A stretch of 64,000 bases of DNA from Hymenobacter sp. YIM 151858-1 (GCF_025979705.1 NZ_CP110136.1:4092001-4156000); one strand, 5' to 3'; positions 26,981 through 36,473 are shown, numbered from the stretch's first letter. The notes: generated by a model not told the origin, from the sequence alone. Made by a program: numbers and translations.

Positions 26981-29062
26981 CTAGGCCATGGGTTGAGCGT
27001 TCTTGAACTTGATAACAAGGAGCGTTTGGTCGTCGAAGGGCGGCAGGCCCCGGCTGAACTGCTCCAGATCGGTGATTATGGCCTGCTTGAGCTCCTCGGC
27101 CTCCAGGTAATGCGAGCGGGCCAGCAGCTGGCGCAGGCGCACTTCGCCGTACTCTTCGTCCTCGGCGTTGCGGGCTTCCACAATCCCGTCGGTGTACATC
27201 ACCATTACGTCGCCGGGGTTGTAGTCGTAGTACATATTCTTGATACGCTTCTCGTAAGAGGCGTCGCGAATAATACCCAAGCCCAAGCCCTCCGTCTGGA
27301 AGTAGAAAGTCTCCTCGGTGATGGCGTTGTAGTAGAGCGTATGGCAGTGGCCCGCCCGGGCAAAGGCAAAGCCCCGCTCTTTGTAATCGATAATGTAGAA
27401 CGACGCGGTGATGAACGAGCTGCGCTCGAGGCAATGGCTGAGGGCTTGGTTGGCCATGGCCATAAACTTGCTGGGCTGCAGCGGCTGGCCTTTTTCGGGC
27501 CGGTCGAGCAGCATCAGCGAGTGGAAGATGCCCTTCATCTGGGCTACGTGGAACGCCGCCGTGGTGCCCTTGCCCGAAACGTCGCCGATGATGATGGCAA
27601 TACGCGACGAGCTTAGCTGCAAAAAGTCATAAAAGTCGCCGCCCACCTCGCGGGCCGGCAGGCTGTGCCACCGAATCTCAAACCAGCTGTCGGCCGGTAA
27701 GGTTTTCGGAATCAGGCCTTCCTGCACCAGGCTGGCAATCTTGAGCTCTTCTTTAACGCGCTCGTTCTGCAGCGAATGTTCGAGCAGCCGCAGGTTTTCG
27801 ATGCTGAGCACCGTTTGGCTGGTGAAGATCTGGAGCAAGCTCAGGTTTTCGCGGTCGAAGCCCTGGCGGAAGCGCTTAAGCAGGTAGAGTGTGCCGTAGT
27901 GGTGCTTGCTCGAACGCAAGGGCATCACGATAAGCGAACCGTAGGGCAGACCCAGGGCCCGGAAGCCGGCACTGTGGGGCAGGTCGTTGTTGAGGTACTC
28001 GATGTGGCCGATGTTGTAATCGGCCAGTAGCTGGCAAATGCCCTGGCGGGTGGCGGCATTGCCCTGGTGCTCCAGAAACGGATTGGGGCCTTCGCCTGCC
28101 AGGTCGAGCCAGGCAGCGTCGGCTTCCACGGTTTGCACTGCCGAGTCGAAAAGCAGGTTGTACACCTCGTTCTCGGTCTGGCCTTTCTGGATGAGCTGCG
28201 CGAGGCGCTGCATGCTCAGGATTTCTTCGCGCTTCTGCTCGAACACGCCCGCCGTGGGCAGATTGAACAGGGTGACGAGCAAGCCCATTACGGCGTAAAA
28301 GCCGGCGAAGAAACCCGTTAGGAGCAAGAACGCGTGCTGACCCAGCGGGCCGGCCAGCTCAGGAGCGCGCTGCAGGTGCAGGAAGTACACCAGGTACGTA
28401 GCCATAACGCCCAAAATGGCGGCCTGCAGAAAAACCACTTCCCATTTCTGGCGGCGGTTGAGGTAGGCCACCCATTGCTGATGGGCACTCAGGTACACGC
28501 CCAAGCCGGCCAGTATGGCTATAATCGGGAAAATCGTCCAGTGCAGGTTGGGGCCTTGCACCAGCCTGAACAGCAGGGTAGCACCTAGGAGTAGCTCAAA
28601 CCATTCCCACTCGCGCCGGGTGGCAGGCTGCGCCCGAAAGAACACCAAGGAGCGCCACGTGTAGCAGGTGCGGGCCAGGAAATACACAAACAACCCTAGG
28701 TTGATTGTGTAGAGCGTGTTGAGCAGCAGCGGATTGGCCCCCGAGCTCTGAGGCAACAACAACCGCTCGAGCAGGTGCAGGGCGGCGGCAGCCACCGCCA
28801 GCAACCCCGGCCCCAGCAGCAGTTGCCGAAGCAGGGGCACGAACTCGGCCCCGCGCAGCCGATCGGGGCGGGAGCGTTCGTGCACGAACACACCGGCGGC
28901 AAATGCCGCTTGCGTAAGCAAGATAAGCCAATCGGGAGGGGTGCCCCACTGCGCCGCGGCTGGCGAATAGGCCCGCAGCAACATGCAAACCAGCAAAGCC
29001 AACCAGCTCAGAACCGCGAGGGGCAATGCGGCTGGAAGAAGCTTTTCGCGGAAAGCAACCAT
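26981..29062 (-). CDS. SpoIIE/RsbU-type PP2C phosphatase with membrane and GAF domains
   Basis: A 693-residue sensor phosphatase. The first 290 residues hold about eight hydrophobic segments, then a GAF domain (about 330-470, NEVYNLLFDSAVQTVEADAA, FRALGLPYGSLIVMPL), a linker helix and a SpoIIE-type PP2C domain (EVGGDFYDF, IGDVSGKGTTAAFH, GHCHTLYY, VMVMYTDGIVEARN, FDDQTLLVIKF). The metal-binding aspartates are present. It should read a membrane or cytosolic signal and dephosphorylate the STAS protein. I used the ATG at 29062, where the first helix begins; an open frame upstream looks non-coding. Confidence 0.92.
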   Translation of the reverse strand: MVAFREKLLPAALPLAVLSWLALLVCMLLRAYSPAAAQWGTPPDWLILLTQAAFAAGVFVHERSRPDRLRGAEFVPLLRQLLLGPGLLAVAAAALHLLERLLLPQSSGANPLLLNTLYTINLGLFVYFLARTCYTWRSLVFFRAQPATRREWEWFELLLGATLLFRLVQGPNLHWTIFPIIAILAGLGVYLSAHQQWVAYLNRRQKWEVVFLQAAILGVMATYLVYFLHLQRAPELAGPLGQHAFLLLTGFFAGFYAVMGLLVTLFNLPTAGVFEQKREEILSMQRLAQLIQKGQTENEVYNLLFDSAVQTVEADAAWLDLAGEGPNPFLEHQGNAATRQGICQLLADYNIGHIEYLNNDLPHSAGFRALGLPYGSLIVMPLRSSKHHYGTLYLLKRFRQGFDRENLSLLQIFTSQTVLSIENLRLLEHSLQNERVKEELKIASLVQEGLIPKTLPADSWFEIRWHSLPAREVGGDFYDFLQLSSSRIAIIIGDVSGKGTTAAFHVAQMKGIFHSLMLLDRPEKGQPLQPSKFMAMANQALSHCLERSSFITASFYIIDYKERGFAFARAGHCHTLYYNAITEETFYFQTEGLGLGIIRDASYEKRIKNMYYDYNPGDVMVMYTDGIVEARNAEDEEYGEVRLRQLLARSHYLEAEELKQAIITDLEQFSRGLPPFDDQTLLVIKFKNAQPMA

Positions 29063-29184
29063 GCAAGTGAGGAGAGGAGAAAAAACAAACCGCCGGCTGG
29101 CCGAAGAAAGCCGGCCAAACGGACGCCCAAGATACGAACACCTCGCAAAACCCGGACAGTAGTACGGTGGCCGCGCGTTGCAAA

Positions 29185-29216
29185 ACACAGCCGCCGCCCT
29201 AGGTGGGCGGCGGCTG
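29185..29216 (-). terminator. Terminator of guaB with CCTAGGTG in its loop
   Basis: AGCCGCCGCCC (29189-29199) pairs with GGGCGGCGGCT (29205-29215), loop TAGGT, minus-strand tail TGTGTTTTGC. It is almost the same hairpin as at 14837-14857. Confidence 0.8.
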
Positions 29217-29253
29217 GCCTTGTGTATTAACCGGGAAAGGGTTCGGGAGGTTA

Positions 29254-30732
29254 TTAGCGCGAGCTGTAGTTGGGGGCTTCCCGCGTAATCTGCACGTCGT
29301 GGGGGTGCGACTCGCGCAGGCCGGCACCGGTAATGCGCACCAGTTGGGCTTGCTGCAACGTGGGCACATCGGCGGCGCCTACGTAGCCCATGCCGGCGCG
29401 CAGGCCACCCACCAGCTGGTACAGCACTTCGGCTACGCCGCCCTTAAAAGGCACGCGGCCCACAATGCCCTCGGGTACCAGTTTTTTCACGTCGTCTTCG
29501 GCATCCTGAAAGTAGCGGTCCTTCGAGCCTTCTTCCATGGCCTCTACCGAGCCCATGCCGCGGTACGTCTTGAACTTGCGGCCTTCGTAAATGATAACCT
29601 CGCCGGGGGCCTCTTCGGTGCCGGCCAGCATCGAGCCGATCATGATAGATGATGCGCCGCCCGCCAGGGCCTTCACCGCGTCGCCCGAAAATTTAATGCC
29701 GCCGTCGGCAATAACGGGTACGCCGGTGCCCTCCAGGCCGCGCACGGCTTCCATCACGGCCGAAAGCTGCGGTACGCCAATGCCGGCAATAATGCGGGTG
29801 GTGCAAATGGAGCCCGGGCCCACACCCACCTTCACGGCATCGGCCCCGGCATCGGCCAGGGCGCGGGCCCCGGCGGCGGTGGCCACGTTGCCGGCAATCA
29901 GCTCGAGGTTGGGGAACTGCTCCTTCACGCGGCGCACCATATCGAGCACGCCCTTGGAGTGGCCGTGGGCCGTATCGATGCTGATAACGTCGACGCCGGC
30001 ATCCACCAGGGCTTTCACGCGCTCCAGCGTATCGGGCGTTACGCCCACGGCGGCTCCCACGCGCAGGCGGCCGAACTCGTCTTTGCAGGAGCGGGGGCGC
30101 GAGCGACGCTTCCGGATGTCGCGGTAGGTGATGAGGCCCTGCAGGCGGCCTTCGGCGTCAACCACGGGCAGCTTTTCCACGCGGTTGTTCTGCAAAATGG
30201 TTTCGGCCTGCGTCAGGTCGGTGCCCACGGGGGTGGTAATGAGCCGCTCGGCCGGCGTCATTACGGCGGTTACCGAACGCGTAAAGTCCTTCTCGAAGCG
30301 CATGTCGCGCGAGGTAAGGATGCCGCGCAGGCGCCGGTCGCCGTCCACAATCGGAATACCCCCGATTTTGTTGTCGCGCATCAGCTTTTGCGCATCGGCC
30401 AGGGTGGCCTGCTCACTGAGCGTGAGCGGATCGAGCACCATGCCGCTTTCGGAGCGCTTTACGCGGCGCACCAGCTCGGCTTGCGCCCGTATGCTCATGT
30501 TTTTGTGGACGATGCCGATGCCCCCTTCCTGAGCCATAGCAATGGCCAGCTCAGCCTCGGTTACGGTATCCATGGCGGCCGAGATAAACGGAATGTTCAG
30601 CTCGATGCGGCGGGTGAGGCGGGTACGGGTGTCGGCGTCGCGGGGCAATACCTCCGAGTAGGCAGGCAGCAGCAGTACGTCGTCGTAGGTCAGCGCCTCA
30701 AAGGCAATCTTGGCGGCAGGTTCGGCGGCCAT
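29254..30732 (-). CDS. guaB: Inosine-5'-monophosphate dehydrogenase
   Basis: A 492-residue IMPDH that oxidises IMP to XMP, the rate-limiting step of GMP synthesis. The substrate motif [11 protein letters not shown] holds the catalytic Cys at about 310; the flap contains [11 protein letters not shown]. Two CBS domains are inserted at about 98-205. The enzyme appears complete. The ATG at 30732 is preferred over a TTG two codons upstream. A -7 element TAGCTTTG lies at 30772-30779. It contains no CCTAGG, like other highly expressed genes here. Confidence 0.98.
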   Translation of the reverse strand: MAAEPAAKIAFEALTYDDVLLLPAYSEVLPRDADTRTRLTRRIELNIPFISAAMDTVTEAELAIAMAQEGGIGIVHKNMSIRAQAELVRRVKRSESGMVLDPLTLSEQATLADAQKLMRDNKIGGIPIVDGDRRLRGILTSRDMRFEKDFTRSVTAVMTPAERLITTPVGTDLTQAETILQNNRVEKLPVVDAEGRLQGLITYRDIRKRRSRPRSCKDEFGRLRVGAAVGVTPDTLERVKALVDAGVDVISIDTAHGHSKGVLDMVRRVKEQFPNLELIAGNVATAAGARALADAGADAVKVGVGPGSICTTRIIAGIGVPQLSAVMEAVRGLEGTGVPVIADGGIKFSGDAVKALAGGASSIMIGSMLAGTEEAPGEVIIYEGRKFKTYRGMGSVEAMEEGSKDRYFQDAEDDVKKLVPEGIVGRVPFKGGVAEVLYQLVGGLRAGMGYVGAADVPTLQQAQLVRITGAGLRESHPHDVQITREAPNYSSR

Positions 30733-30771
30733 AGGCAAAAGGCTTTAGCGTGGTTGACTCCTTTTGCCAAG

Positions 30772-30779
30772 CAAAGCTA
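30772..30779 (-). promoter_or_regulatory. -7 element (TAGCTTTG) for guaB
   Basis: The minus strand reads TAGCTTTG, 40 nt before the guaB ATG. The same octamer stands before the TonB receptor at 2807-2814. Confidence 0.5.
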
Positions 30780-30827
30780 CGGCGAATTCCGGATTAATCA
30801 GCTGATGGCAGCCGGCTTACCCGAAAG

Positions 30828-31643
30828 CTACTCCGAAGCTCCCTCTACTACCGGGGCCGGGGTGGGTAGCGGGGCCGGGGCCGGCGCTTCGGCCCGTAGA
30901 TCCAGGTTCAGGTTCAGGCTAAGCTGCAGCGTGTGGTTGTGCTCTAGTACGCGGCCGCTGCCGTGTTGCACCAGTTGGTTGAGGTAGCCGCCCTCCAGCG
31001 TCAGAAGCTTGCTGGCCTGGTAACCTACGCCCGCAAACAGGCGGTTCTGATCGAAGATATTGCGGCGCACGTTGCTGCCGAAGTTGATCATCACCTCGTT
31101 GGAGGCGGCTAGGTAGGGCATGCCCGGCTTGATGCGGGGCCCGAGCAGGGGCAGGGCCAGCCGCACTTGGTAGCGCATGCGGTTGGTAAACTGAAAGTCG
31201 GTTTCGGGCTCCCGCCGCACCCAGCGCTGCTCCAGGCGGTAGCGGTGCTGCACTTGCACGCGGCCGTCGAGGTCGCGCAGCACCACTTGCTGCTGCAGGC
31301 GGTTCTCGATGGAGCGCCCCGCAGCCGGAAAGTCGCCGTACGGAAAGGATTTCTGGAAGGCGTAGCCCGCGCTCAGGATCAGGTTTTTTGATACGTGGTA
31401 ATCCAGGGCGCCCCGTACCAAGTTTTGCTGCGGCTCACGCCCAAAGCTCGTCCGGCGCACCTGGGCCTCGGTCGAAACACTCCAGCGCTCCGAAAAGCGC
31501 ACGTTGCCGTTGTGTACCAGCCACAAGTGGCGGTTTACGTCGGCCACCCGCTCTTCGGGCAGCTGCGCGTAGGCCGGGCGCACGCTCAGGAAGCTACCCA
31601 GCAGGCCAATAAGCAAAAAAGCAGAAAACAGGCGCTTGCGCAC
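30828..31643 (-). CDS. DUF2490-family outer-membrane protein
   Basis: A 271-residue exported protein: signal peptide (RLFSAFLLIGLLGSFLSVRPAYAQ), then WLVHNGNVRFSERWSVSTEAQ with many alternating strands, matching DUF2490. These proteins resemble small outer-membrane beta-barrels of unknown function. The C-terminus carries a Pro/Ala-rich tail after LSLNLNLDLR. It stands alone, 89 nt upstream of guaB on the same strand. Confidence 0.85.
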   Translation of the reverse strand: MRKRLFSAFLLIGLLGSFLSVRPAYAQLPEERVADVNRHLWLVHNGNVRFSERWSVSTEAQVRRTSFGREPQQNLVRGALDYHVSKNLILSAGYAFQKSFPYGDFPAAGRSIENRLQQQVVLRDLDGRVQVQHRYRLEQRWVRREPETDFQFTNRMRYQVRLALPLLGPRIKPGMPYLAASNEVMINFGSNVRRNIFDQNRLFAGVGYQASKLLTLEGGYLNQLVQHGSGRVLEHNHTLQLSLNLNLDLRAEAPAPAPLPTPAPVVEGASE

Positions 31644-31873
31644 GGCAGAAGAGCTGAGGTTGTAAATCCGGTTGTTAAGACAAGGTTATCAAATATCGTC
31701 TAATGTTACCGGAATGTTACGCCGAGGTTGATTAAGTTTTCAGTCAGCTTGCCCTGAGCCCTTCTGCGGTACCACTTGCCTTAATGCTGTGCGCATTACC
31801 GGCTGCCCAACAGCGGGGCGTAGCGTTTGTGCGTATGCTAGGAGCCACTTCACTTCTGCTAGCTTGCGCCTCC

Positions 31874-32713
31874 GTGGAAAACTCAGAAAACATAATCGTG
31901 GTTAGCTCGTGGGAAGAGCTGCAGCACACCCTGTTCCGCGACACCTGGGACGGCCGCATCGGCCGGTTTCGCTCGCCGTTTGTGTACCGCGGGGTGCGCT
32001 CCATGGATTACAACCTCAGTACCAGCCTGCAGCGCCTAGGTGGCAACTACCACGAGCTGGAGCACCACCTACTGCGCAACTTCCGCAAGTACGCCCACGA
32101 TACCACCATCCCCGACAAGGCCTCGGTGTGGGACTGGCTGGCCGTAGCGCAGCACCACGGCCTGCCCACGCGCCTGCTCGACTGGACGTACTCGCCCTAC
32201 GTGGCCCTGCACTTCGCCACCGACGACCTAGGCTCGTACCACGAAGACGGCGTGATATGGGGGCTGAACTACGTGAAAGCGGCCGAATACATGCCCGCTC
32301 GCCTACGCGAAGCGCTCTGGGCCGAGGGCTCGAACGTGTTTACGCCCGATTTGCTGGAGCCCGTGTGCCGCAACCTGCGCGAGCTGGCCGACATGCAGCC
32401 CGAGGAACCGTTCCTGCTGTTTCTGGAGCCACCTTCGCTCGATGCGCGCATTGTGCACCAGTACGCTTTGTTCGCCCTGATGTCGACGGCGCAGGCCTGC
32501 CTCGACGATTGGCTGCAGCACCACCCCGAGCTGTGCTTCAAGATTATTCTGCCGGCCCGGCTGAAGTGGGAAACCCGCGACAAACTCGACCAGGCCAACA
32601 TCACCGAGCGGGTACTGTTTCCGGGCCTAGGTGGGCTGAGCCGTTGGCTGCACCGGCACTACAGCCCCGCCGTAAGCCACGACCCGCGCACCCAGAAGCT
32701 GCCCGGCGACTAA
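31874..32713 (+). CDS. FRG-domain protein
   Basis: A 279-residue cytosolic protein with an FRG domain. The motif giving the family its name is present as FVYRGV (Y38-R39-G40 from the GTG start), followed by WLAVAQHHGLPTRLLDWTYS and ALHFATDD, both conserved in FRG proteins. FRG domains occur in nuclease- and defence-associated proteins but the activity is not established. The start is uncertain: I use GTG at 31874, just before the conserved domain. Upstream codons in frame read like a short lipoprotein signal (ATSLLLAC) from an ATG at 31835, so a lipid-anchored form cannot be excluded. It has no defence partner nearby. Confidence 0.72.
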   Translation: MENSENIIVVSSWEELQHTLFRDTWDGRIGRFRSPFVYRGVRSMDYNLSTSLQRLGGNYHELEHHLLRNFRKYAHDTTIPDKASVWDWLAVAQHHGLPTRLLDWTYSPYVALHFATDDLGSYHEDGVIWGLNYVKAAEYMPARLREALWAEGSNVFTPDLLEPVCRNLRELADMQPEEPFLLFLEPPSLDARIVHQYALFALMSTAQACLDDWLQHHPELCFKIILPARLKWETRDKLDQANITERVLFPGLGGLSRWLHRHYSPAVSHDPRTQKLPGD

Positions 32714-32728
32714 CCTATGCAAGGTGCG

Positions 32729-35266
32729 CTACTGGCCGTTGCTTTGCTCGAAGCGCTTTTTGGTGAGCTTGGTGGGCACGGCCGTCAGCGGGTCGTCGGG
32801 CCAGGGGTGTTTGGGGTAGCGGCCGCGCAGGTCTTTGCGAACTTCAAAGTACCCCGACTGCCAGAAGCTGCGCAAATCGCGGGTAACCTGCACGGGGCGC
32901 TGCGCCGGCGAAAGCAGGTGCAGGGTAAGCGGCACGCGGCCGTTGGCCACGCGCGGCGTATCGAGCAAGCCAAACACCTCTTGCAGCTTCACGGCCAGCA
33001 CGGGCGCCGCCGGCTCGCTGTAGTCGATGCGTACGTGCGAGCCGCTGGGCACCTCGAGGTGCGCGGGGGCCAAGCGGTCGAGCTCCTGGCGCTGGGCCCA
33101 GCCGTTGGGCAGGCGCATCAGCAGCAGCTCCCCAACCTCGAGGCGGGCTACTTCACCTAGGCTACGCAGGCCCGCAAGGTGCGGGGCCAGCCACTCGTCG
33201 GCATCGGCCAGCAAGGCTTCATCGGAAACAGCGGGCCAATCGGCGGGGAAATGATGGTGCAAAAAGGCCAGCTGCTCGCGCAGGTGCTGGGCGTTTTCTG
33301 TCCAGCTGAGGGTGCGTAGGTTGACTGCTTTCAGCGCTTCGAGCAGGGCGCCGGCAATAATTTCCGGGTCGGGGTTGGGCTGATTGGTTTCGCTGAGCAC
33401 CAAGGCACCTAGGCGGCGCAGGCGGCGGGCCAATACGCGGCCGGTAGCCGCATCAAAGCGTACTTCGCTTTGCTCCTCAATTTGCTCGGCAAATAGCTCC
33501 TCCACTTCGGCGCGGCTGAGCGGCGCGGCCATGGCCGCACGTGGCGCAGCGGCAGTGCCATCGAGGTAAGCTGCAGCAAAAAACATATCGTCGGCGGCAA
33601 AAAACTCGCTGGGCAAGGCCACGCGCTGGCCCGTGACTAGTCGCAGCCGCTCGCCGCCTTCCCGCTGACCTAGGCGGTCGGGGTAGGCGAGGGCAGCTAG
33701 CAGGCCAGCGGTATCGGGTTCGAGGTCGGCGGCTTTTACACCAGCTCGGTTGCGCAAGGCTTGCGCAGCCTCTCGTACGCGGCGCACACCGCCGGCATCG
33801 GCCACCAGGCCGGGCAGCGGAGCGCGGCCGGTTTGCAGTGCTTCAAGGCGGAGGCGTAAGTCGGGCGGGGCGGGCTGGCCGTCGGTGGCGCGCAGCACGT
33901 CGCGCTCGGCCAACAGGGCGGCCAGGGCGCAGGCCGTGGGGCCGTGGCCCAGCTCGCGGCCGCGCACCACCAAGTGGCCCAGGCGCGGCGGCAAACCCAG
34001 GCGGGCTAGCTCGCGCCCATGAGCCGTGGGCTGCCCGGTGGGGGTAACAGCACCTAGGCGCACCAGCAGCTCGCGGGCTTGCGCCAAGGCGGGGGCGGGC
34101 GGCACATCAAGCCACTGCAACGCGGCGGCATCGGTGGCGCCCCACAGGGCCAGCTCCAGGGTAAGGCTGCTGAGGTCGGCCGTCAGGATTTCGGGAGCCA
34201 GGTGTGCGGGCAGCTGGTCGTGGTCGGTTTCCGTCCAGAGGCGGTAGCAGGTGCCAGGGCCCAGGCGGCCGGCGCGGCCCCGGCGCTGGTCGGCGGCGGC
34301 TTGGCTAACGGGTACGGTTTCGAGGGTGGTAAGGCCGGTGCGCGGAATAAAGCGGGGCACGCGGGCGTAGCCGGCATCAACCACCACCCGCACGCCCTCG
34401 ATGGTAAGGCTGGTTTCGGCAATGCTGGTGGCCAGCACCACTTTGCGGCGGCCCGCGGGTGCCGGGCGCAGGGCGGCATCCTGCTTATCGAGCGGCAGCT
34501 CGCCGTGCAGCACGTGCAAATCCACCTCGGCGGGTAAGGCTGGCTCGAGCCGTTCGCTTACGCGGCGCTGGTCGGCGAGGCCCGGCAGGAATACCAGCAC
34601 GTCGCCGTCGTGCTCGGTTAAGGCCTGGCGTACGGTGGCGGGCGTTAGCTCGGCCATGCGCTCGGCGGGGCGGTTGGGCAGGCCAGCGGCGCGGCGCGGG
34701 CTCAGGTAGTGCGTGGCCACGGGGTGCATGCGGCCTTCGCTGGTAACCACGGGCGCCTGCAACCAGGTGCCCAGCCGGGCCGCATCGAGCGTGGCCGACA
34801 TCACGAGCAGGCGTAAATCGGGCCGCAGCACGCTTTGTGCATCGAGCGTAAGCGCCAGCCCTAGGTCGGCTTGCAGGCTGCGCTCATGAAATTCGTCGAA
34901 GAGCACGGCGGCAATGCCTTCCAGCGCCGGGTCGTCTTGCACCAGCCGCGTCAGGATGCCCTCGGTGACTACCTCAATGCGCGTGTGGGCCGATACTTTG
35001 TTTTCGAGGCGCACGCGGTAGCCCACGGTTTGGCCCACCGGCTCGCCCAGCAGCTGCGCCATGCGCGTTGCGGCTGCCCGGGCGGCCAGGCGCCGAGGCT
35101 CCAGCATCAGAATCTTGCCCTCCTGCCGCCACTCAGCCCCAAGCAGCGCCAGCGGTACCAAAGTGGTTTTGCCGGCGCCGGGCGGGGCTTGCAGCACCAC
35201 GCGGTTGTGGGCTTGCAGCGCGGCCGTAAGCTCGGGCAAGGCAGACTGAATGGGAAGGGAGGTCAA
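32729..35266 (-). CDS. hrpB: ATP-dependent helicase HrpB
   Basis: An 845-residue DExH-box helicase. Walker A APPGAGKTT, the DEFHERS box, MSATLD, QRRGRAGR and the C-terminal HrpB region (LAERDVLRATDG, then LHLLSPAQRPVQVTRDLRSF) are clear. Function in most bacteria is unknown though an RNA role is expected. I use the TTG at 35266 because LTSLPIQSALPELTAALQ is the usual HrpB N-terminus. An ATG at 35335 is in frame, but the intervening 23 codons are made from a palindromic repeat (35273-35373), so they are unlikely to be genuine. Confidence 0.9.
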   Translation of the reverse strand: MTSLPIQSALPELTAALQAHNRVVLQAPPGAGKTTLVPLALLGAEWRQEGKILMLEPRRLAARAAATRMAQLLGEPVGQTVGYRVRLENKVSAHTRIEVVTEGILTRLVQDDPALEGIAAVLFDEFHERSLQADLGLALTLDAQSVLRPDLRLLVMSATLDAARLGTWLQAPVVTSEGRMHPVATHYLSPRRAAGLPNRPAERMAELTPATVRQALTEHDGDVLVFLPGLADQRRVSERLEPALPAEVDLHVLHGELPLDKQDAALRPAPAGRRKVVLATSIAETSLTIEGVRVVVDAGYARVPRFIPRTGLTTLETVPVSQAAADQRRGRAGRLGPGTCYRLWTETDHDQLPAHLAPEILTADLSSLTLELALWGATDAAALQWLDVPPAPALAQARELLVRLGAVTPTGQPTAHGRELARLGLPPRLGHLVVRGRELGHGPTACALAALLAERDVLRATDGQPAPPDLRLRLEALQTGRAPLPGLVADAGGVRRVREAAQALRNRAGVKAADLEPDTAGLLAALAYPDRLGQREGGERLRLVTGQRVALPSEFFAADDMFFAAAYLDGTAAAPRAAMAAPLSRAEVEELFAEQIEEQSEVRFDAATGRVLARRLRRLGALVLSETNQPNPDPEIIAGALLEALKAVNLRTLSWTENAQHLREQLAFLHHHFPADWPAVSDEALLADADEWLAPHLAGLRSLGEVARLEVGELLLMRLPNGWAQRQELDRLAPAHLEVPSGSHVRIDYSEPAAPVLAVKLQEVFGLLDTPRVANGRVPLTLHLLSPAQRPVQVTRDLRSFWQSGYFEVRKDLRGRYPKHPWPDDPLTAVPTKLTKKRFEQSNGQ

Positions 35267-35272
35267 GGGTAA

Positions 35273-35373
35273 ATGAATAGATGAGTAGATGGGTGGACGG
35301 GTGGATGAGGGGATAAGTTCAGAGCAAAGCTTCAATTCATCTGCTCACCCGCTCATCTACCCATCCACTCATC
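35273..35373. repeat. Imperfect inverted repeat between hrpB and the rhodanese gene
   Basis: The left arm contains GATGAGTAGATGGGTGGA; the right arm (up to 35373) is the complement of GATGAGTGGATGGGTAGA. Both arms are built of degenerate GATGrGT units. It starts 7 nt from the hrpB TTG and ends directly at the rhodanese stop. Confidence 0.65.
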
Positions 35374-35700
35374 TTAATACACCGGTACCGACGGATCGAC
35401 CTTAACCGACCAGGCGTGGATGCCGCCGCGCAGGTTCAGCAAATTGGTGAGGCCGTGGCGGTGCTGCAGGTAGGCCAGCGCCTGCATCGAGCGCACGCCG
35501 TGGTGGCAGATGAGCACCACCGGCTCGTCGGCCTCAATCTCATCGGCACGGCGGGCCAGGTCGCCCAGCGGAATCAGCGTGCTGCCCTCGATGCGGCAGT
35601 AGGCGTACTCCTCGGGTTGGCGCACATCCACGAGGTGCAGGGTTTCGCCGGCGGCCAGTCGGTCGCGCAGCTGTTCGGGCGTTAGTTCGGGTAACGACAT
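35374..35700 (-). CDS. Rhodanese-like domain protein
   Basis: A 108-residue single rhodanese domain. The active-site loop is CHHGVRS, with Cys as the persulfide carrier; LHLVDVRQPEEY and LLNLRGGIHAWS are typical. It probably transfers sulfane sulfur, partner unknown. The ATG at 35700 is used because the upstream reading lacks domain character. Its -7 element overlaps the promoter region of the divergent pnuC gene. Confidence 0.92.
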   Translation of the reverse strand: MSLPELTPEQLRDRLAAGETLHLVDVRQPEEYAYCRIEGSTLIPLGDLARRADEIEADEPVVLICHHGVRSMQALAYLQHRHGLTNLLNLRGGIHAWSVKVDPSVPVY

Positions 35701-35740
35701 GGTAAAAATTGCAGCGGTTGGCACTGAAACCCTTGGCTGC

Positions 35741-35773
35741 TTGTACAAAAGTAGCCTACGCTACGTAGTTTTG
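35741..35773. promoter_or_regulatory. Overlapping divergent promoters of pnuC and the rhodanese gene
   Basis: Plus strand: TTG (35741-35743), 22 nt, TAGTTTTG (35766-35773) for pnuC. Minus strand: TACTTTTG (35753-35746) for the rhodanese gene, located inside the pnuC spacer. The two promoters cannot easily be occupied together. Confidence 0.55.
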
Positions 35774-35837
35774 GCCTCCGCCCGCGTATGGGCACCCGCC
35801 ATTCCGTTTCATCTGCTCGGTTTATTGCTCCTAGGTT

Positions 35838-36473
35838 TTGTCGTGGTTTGAACTCTGGACGGCCGTAGCTGGCACCAACCCCATTGAGTGGGTGGCCTTT
35901 GCTACGGGCCTGGCCTGCGTGGCGCTGGCAGCAATTGGCACCATCTGGAACTTCCCGGTAGCTATTGTCAGCTGCGCGTTTTACGTAGTGGTGTTTCATC
36001 GGGCGCAGCTGTACTCCGACCGCAACCTGCAGTTCGTGTTCATTGCCATGAGCCTGTACGGCTGGTACGAGTGGCTGCGCGGCGGCAAAAACCACTCGGC
36101 CCTTGTGGTTACCCGCACGCCGCAGCGCGAGTGGCCGCTGCTGGCCCTGGCCGCGGCAGCCTACACCGGCGGCTTTGGCTACTACCTGCATCAGCACACC
36201 GACGCCTCGTTTCCGTACCTCGACAGCTTCACCACCGCCATCAGCCTGGTGGCGCAGTACCTGCTTACCCGCAAGCGCCTCGAAAACTGGCTGCTTTGGA
36301 TTGGCGTCGATCTGCTTTACGTGCCGATGTACTGGGCCAAAAGCCTGCACGCCACCAGTGGCCTGTACGTGCTGTACCTAGGGCTGGCCGCTTACGGCTA
36401 CTGGGAGTGGCGCCGCCTGATGCGCCAGGCCTCGCTTGCCGAATTACAACCCGCTAACTCTGCCGCCCGCTAA
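35838..36473 (+). CDS. pnuC: PnuC-family vitamin transporter (nicotinamide riboside or thiamine)
   Basis: A 211-residue inner-membrane transporter with about seven helices. The PnuC motif W-x2-W occurs as YGWYEW, and YWEWRRL repeats it near the C-terminus. PnuC proteins let nicotinamide riboside diffuse in, trapped by phosphorylation; the homologous PnuT carries thiamine in several Bacteroidota. The next gene overlaps by 1 nt (TAATG) and encodes a NadR-like kinase, which favours NAD salvage. A TPP riboswitch 2.5 kb downstream keeps thiamine open. The start is a TTG. Confidence 0.85.
   Translation: MSWFELWTAVAGTNPIEWVAFATGLACVALAAIGTIWNFPVAIVSCAFYVVVFHRAQLYSDRNLQFVFIAMSLYGWYEWLRGGKNHSALVVTRTPQREWPLLALAAAAYTGGFGYYLHQHTDASFPYLDSFTTAISLVAQYLLTRKRLENWLLWIGVDLLYVPMYWAKSLHATSGLYVLYLGLAAYGYWEWRRLMRQASLAELQPANSAAR

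Noticed and set aside
31794-31815. Promoter for the FRG gene (TAGCGTTTG)
   Set aside because: One base too many between TA and TTTG for the consensus.
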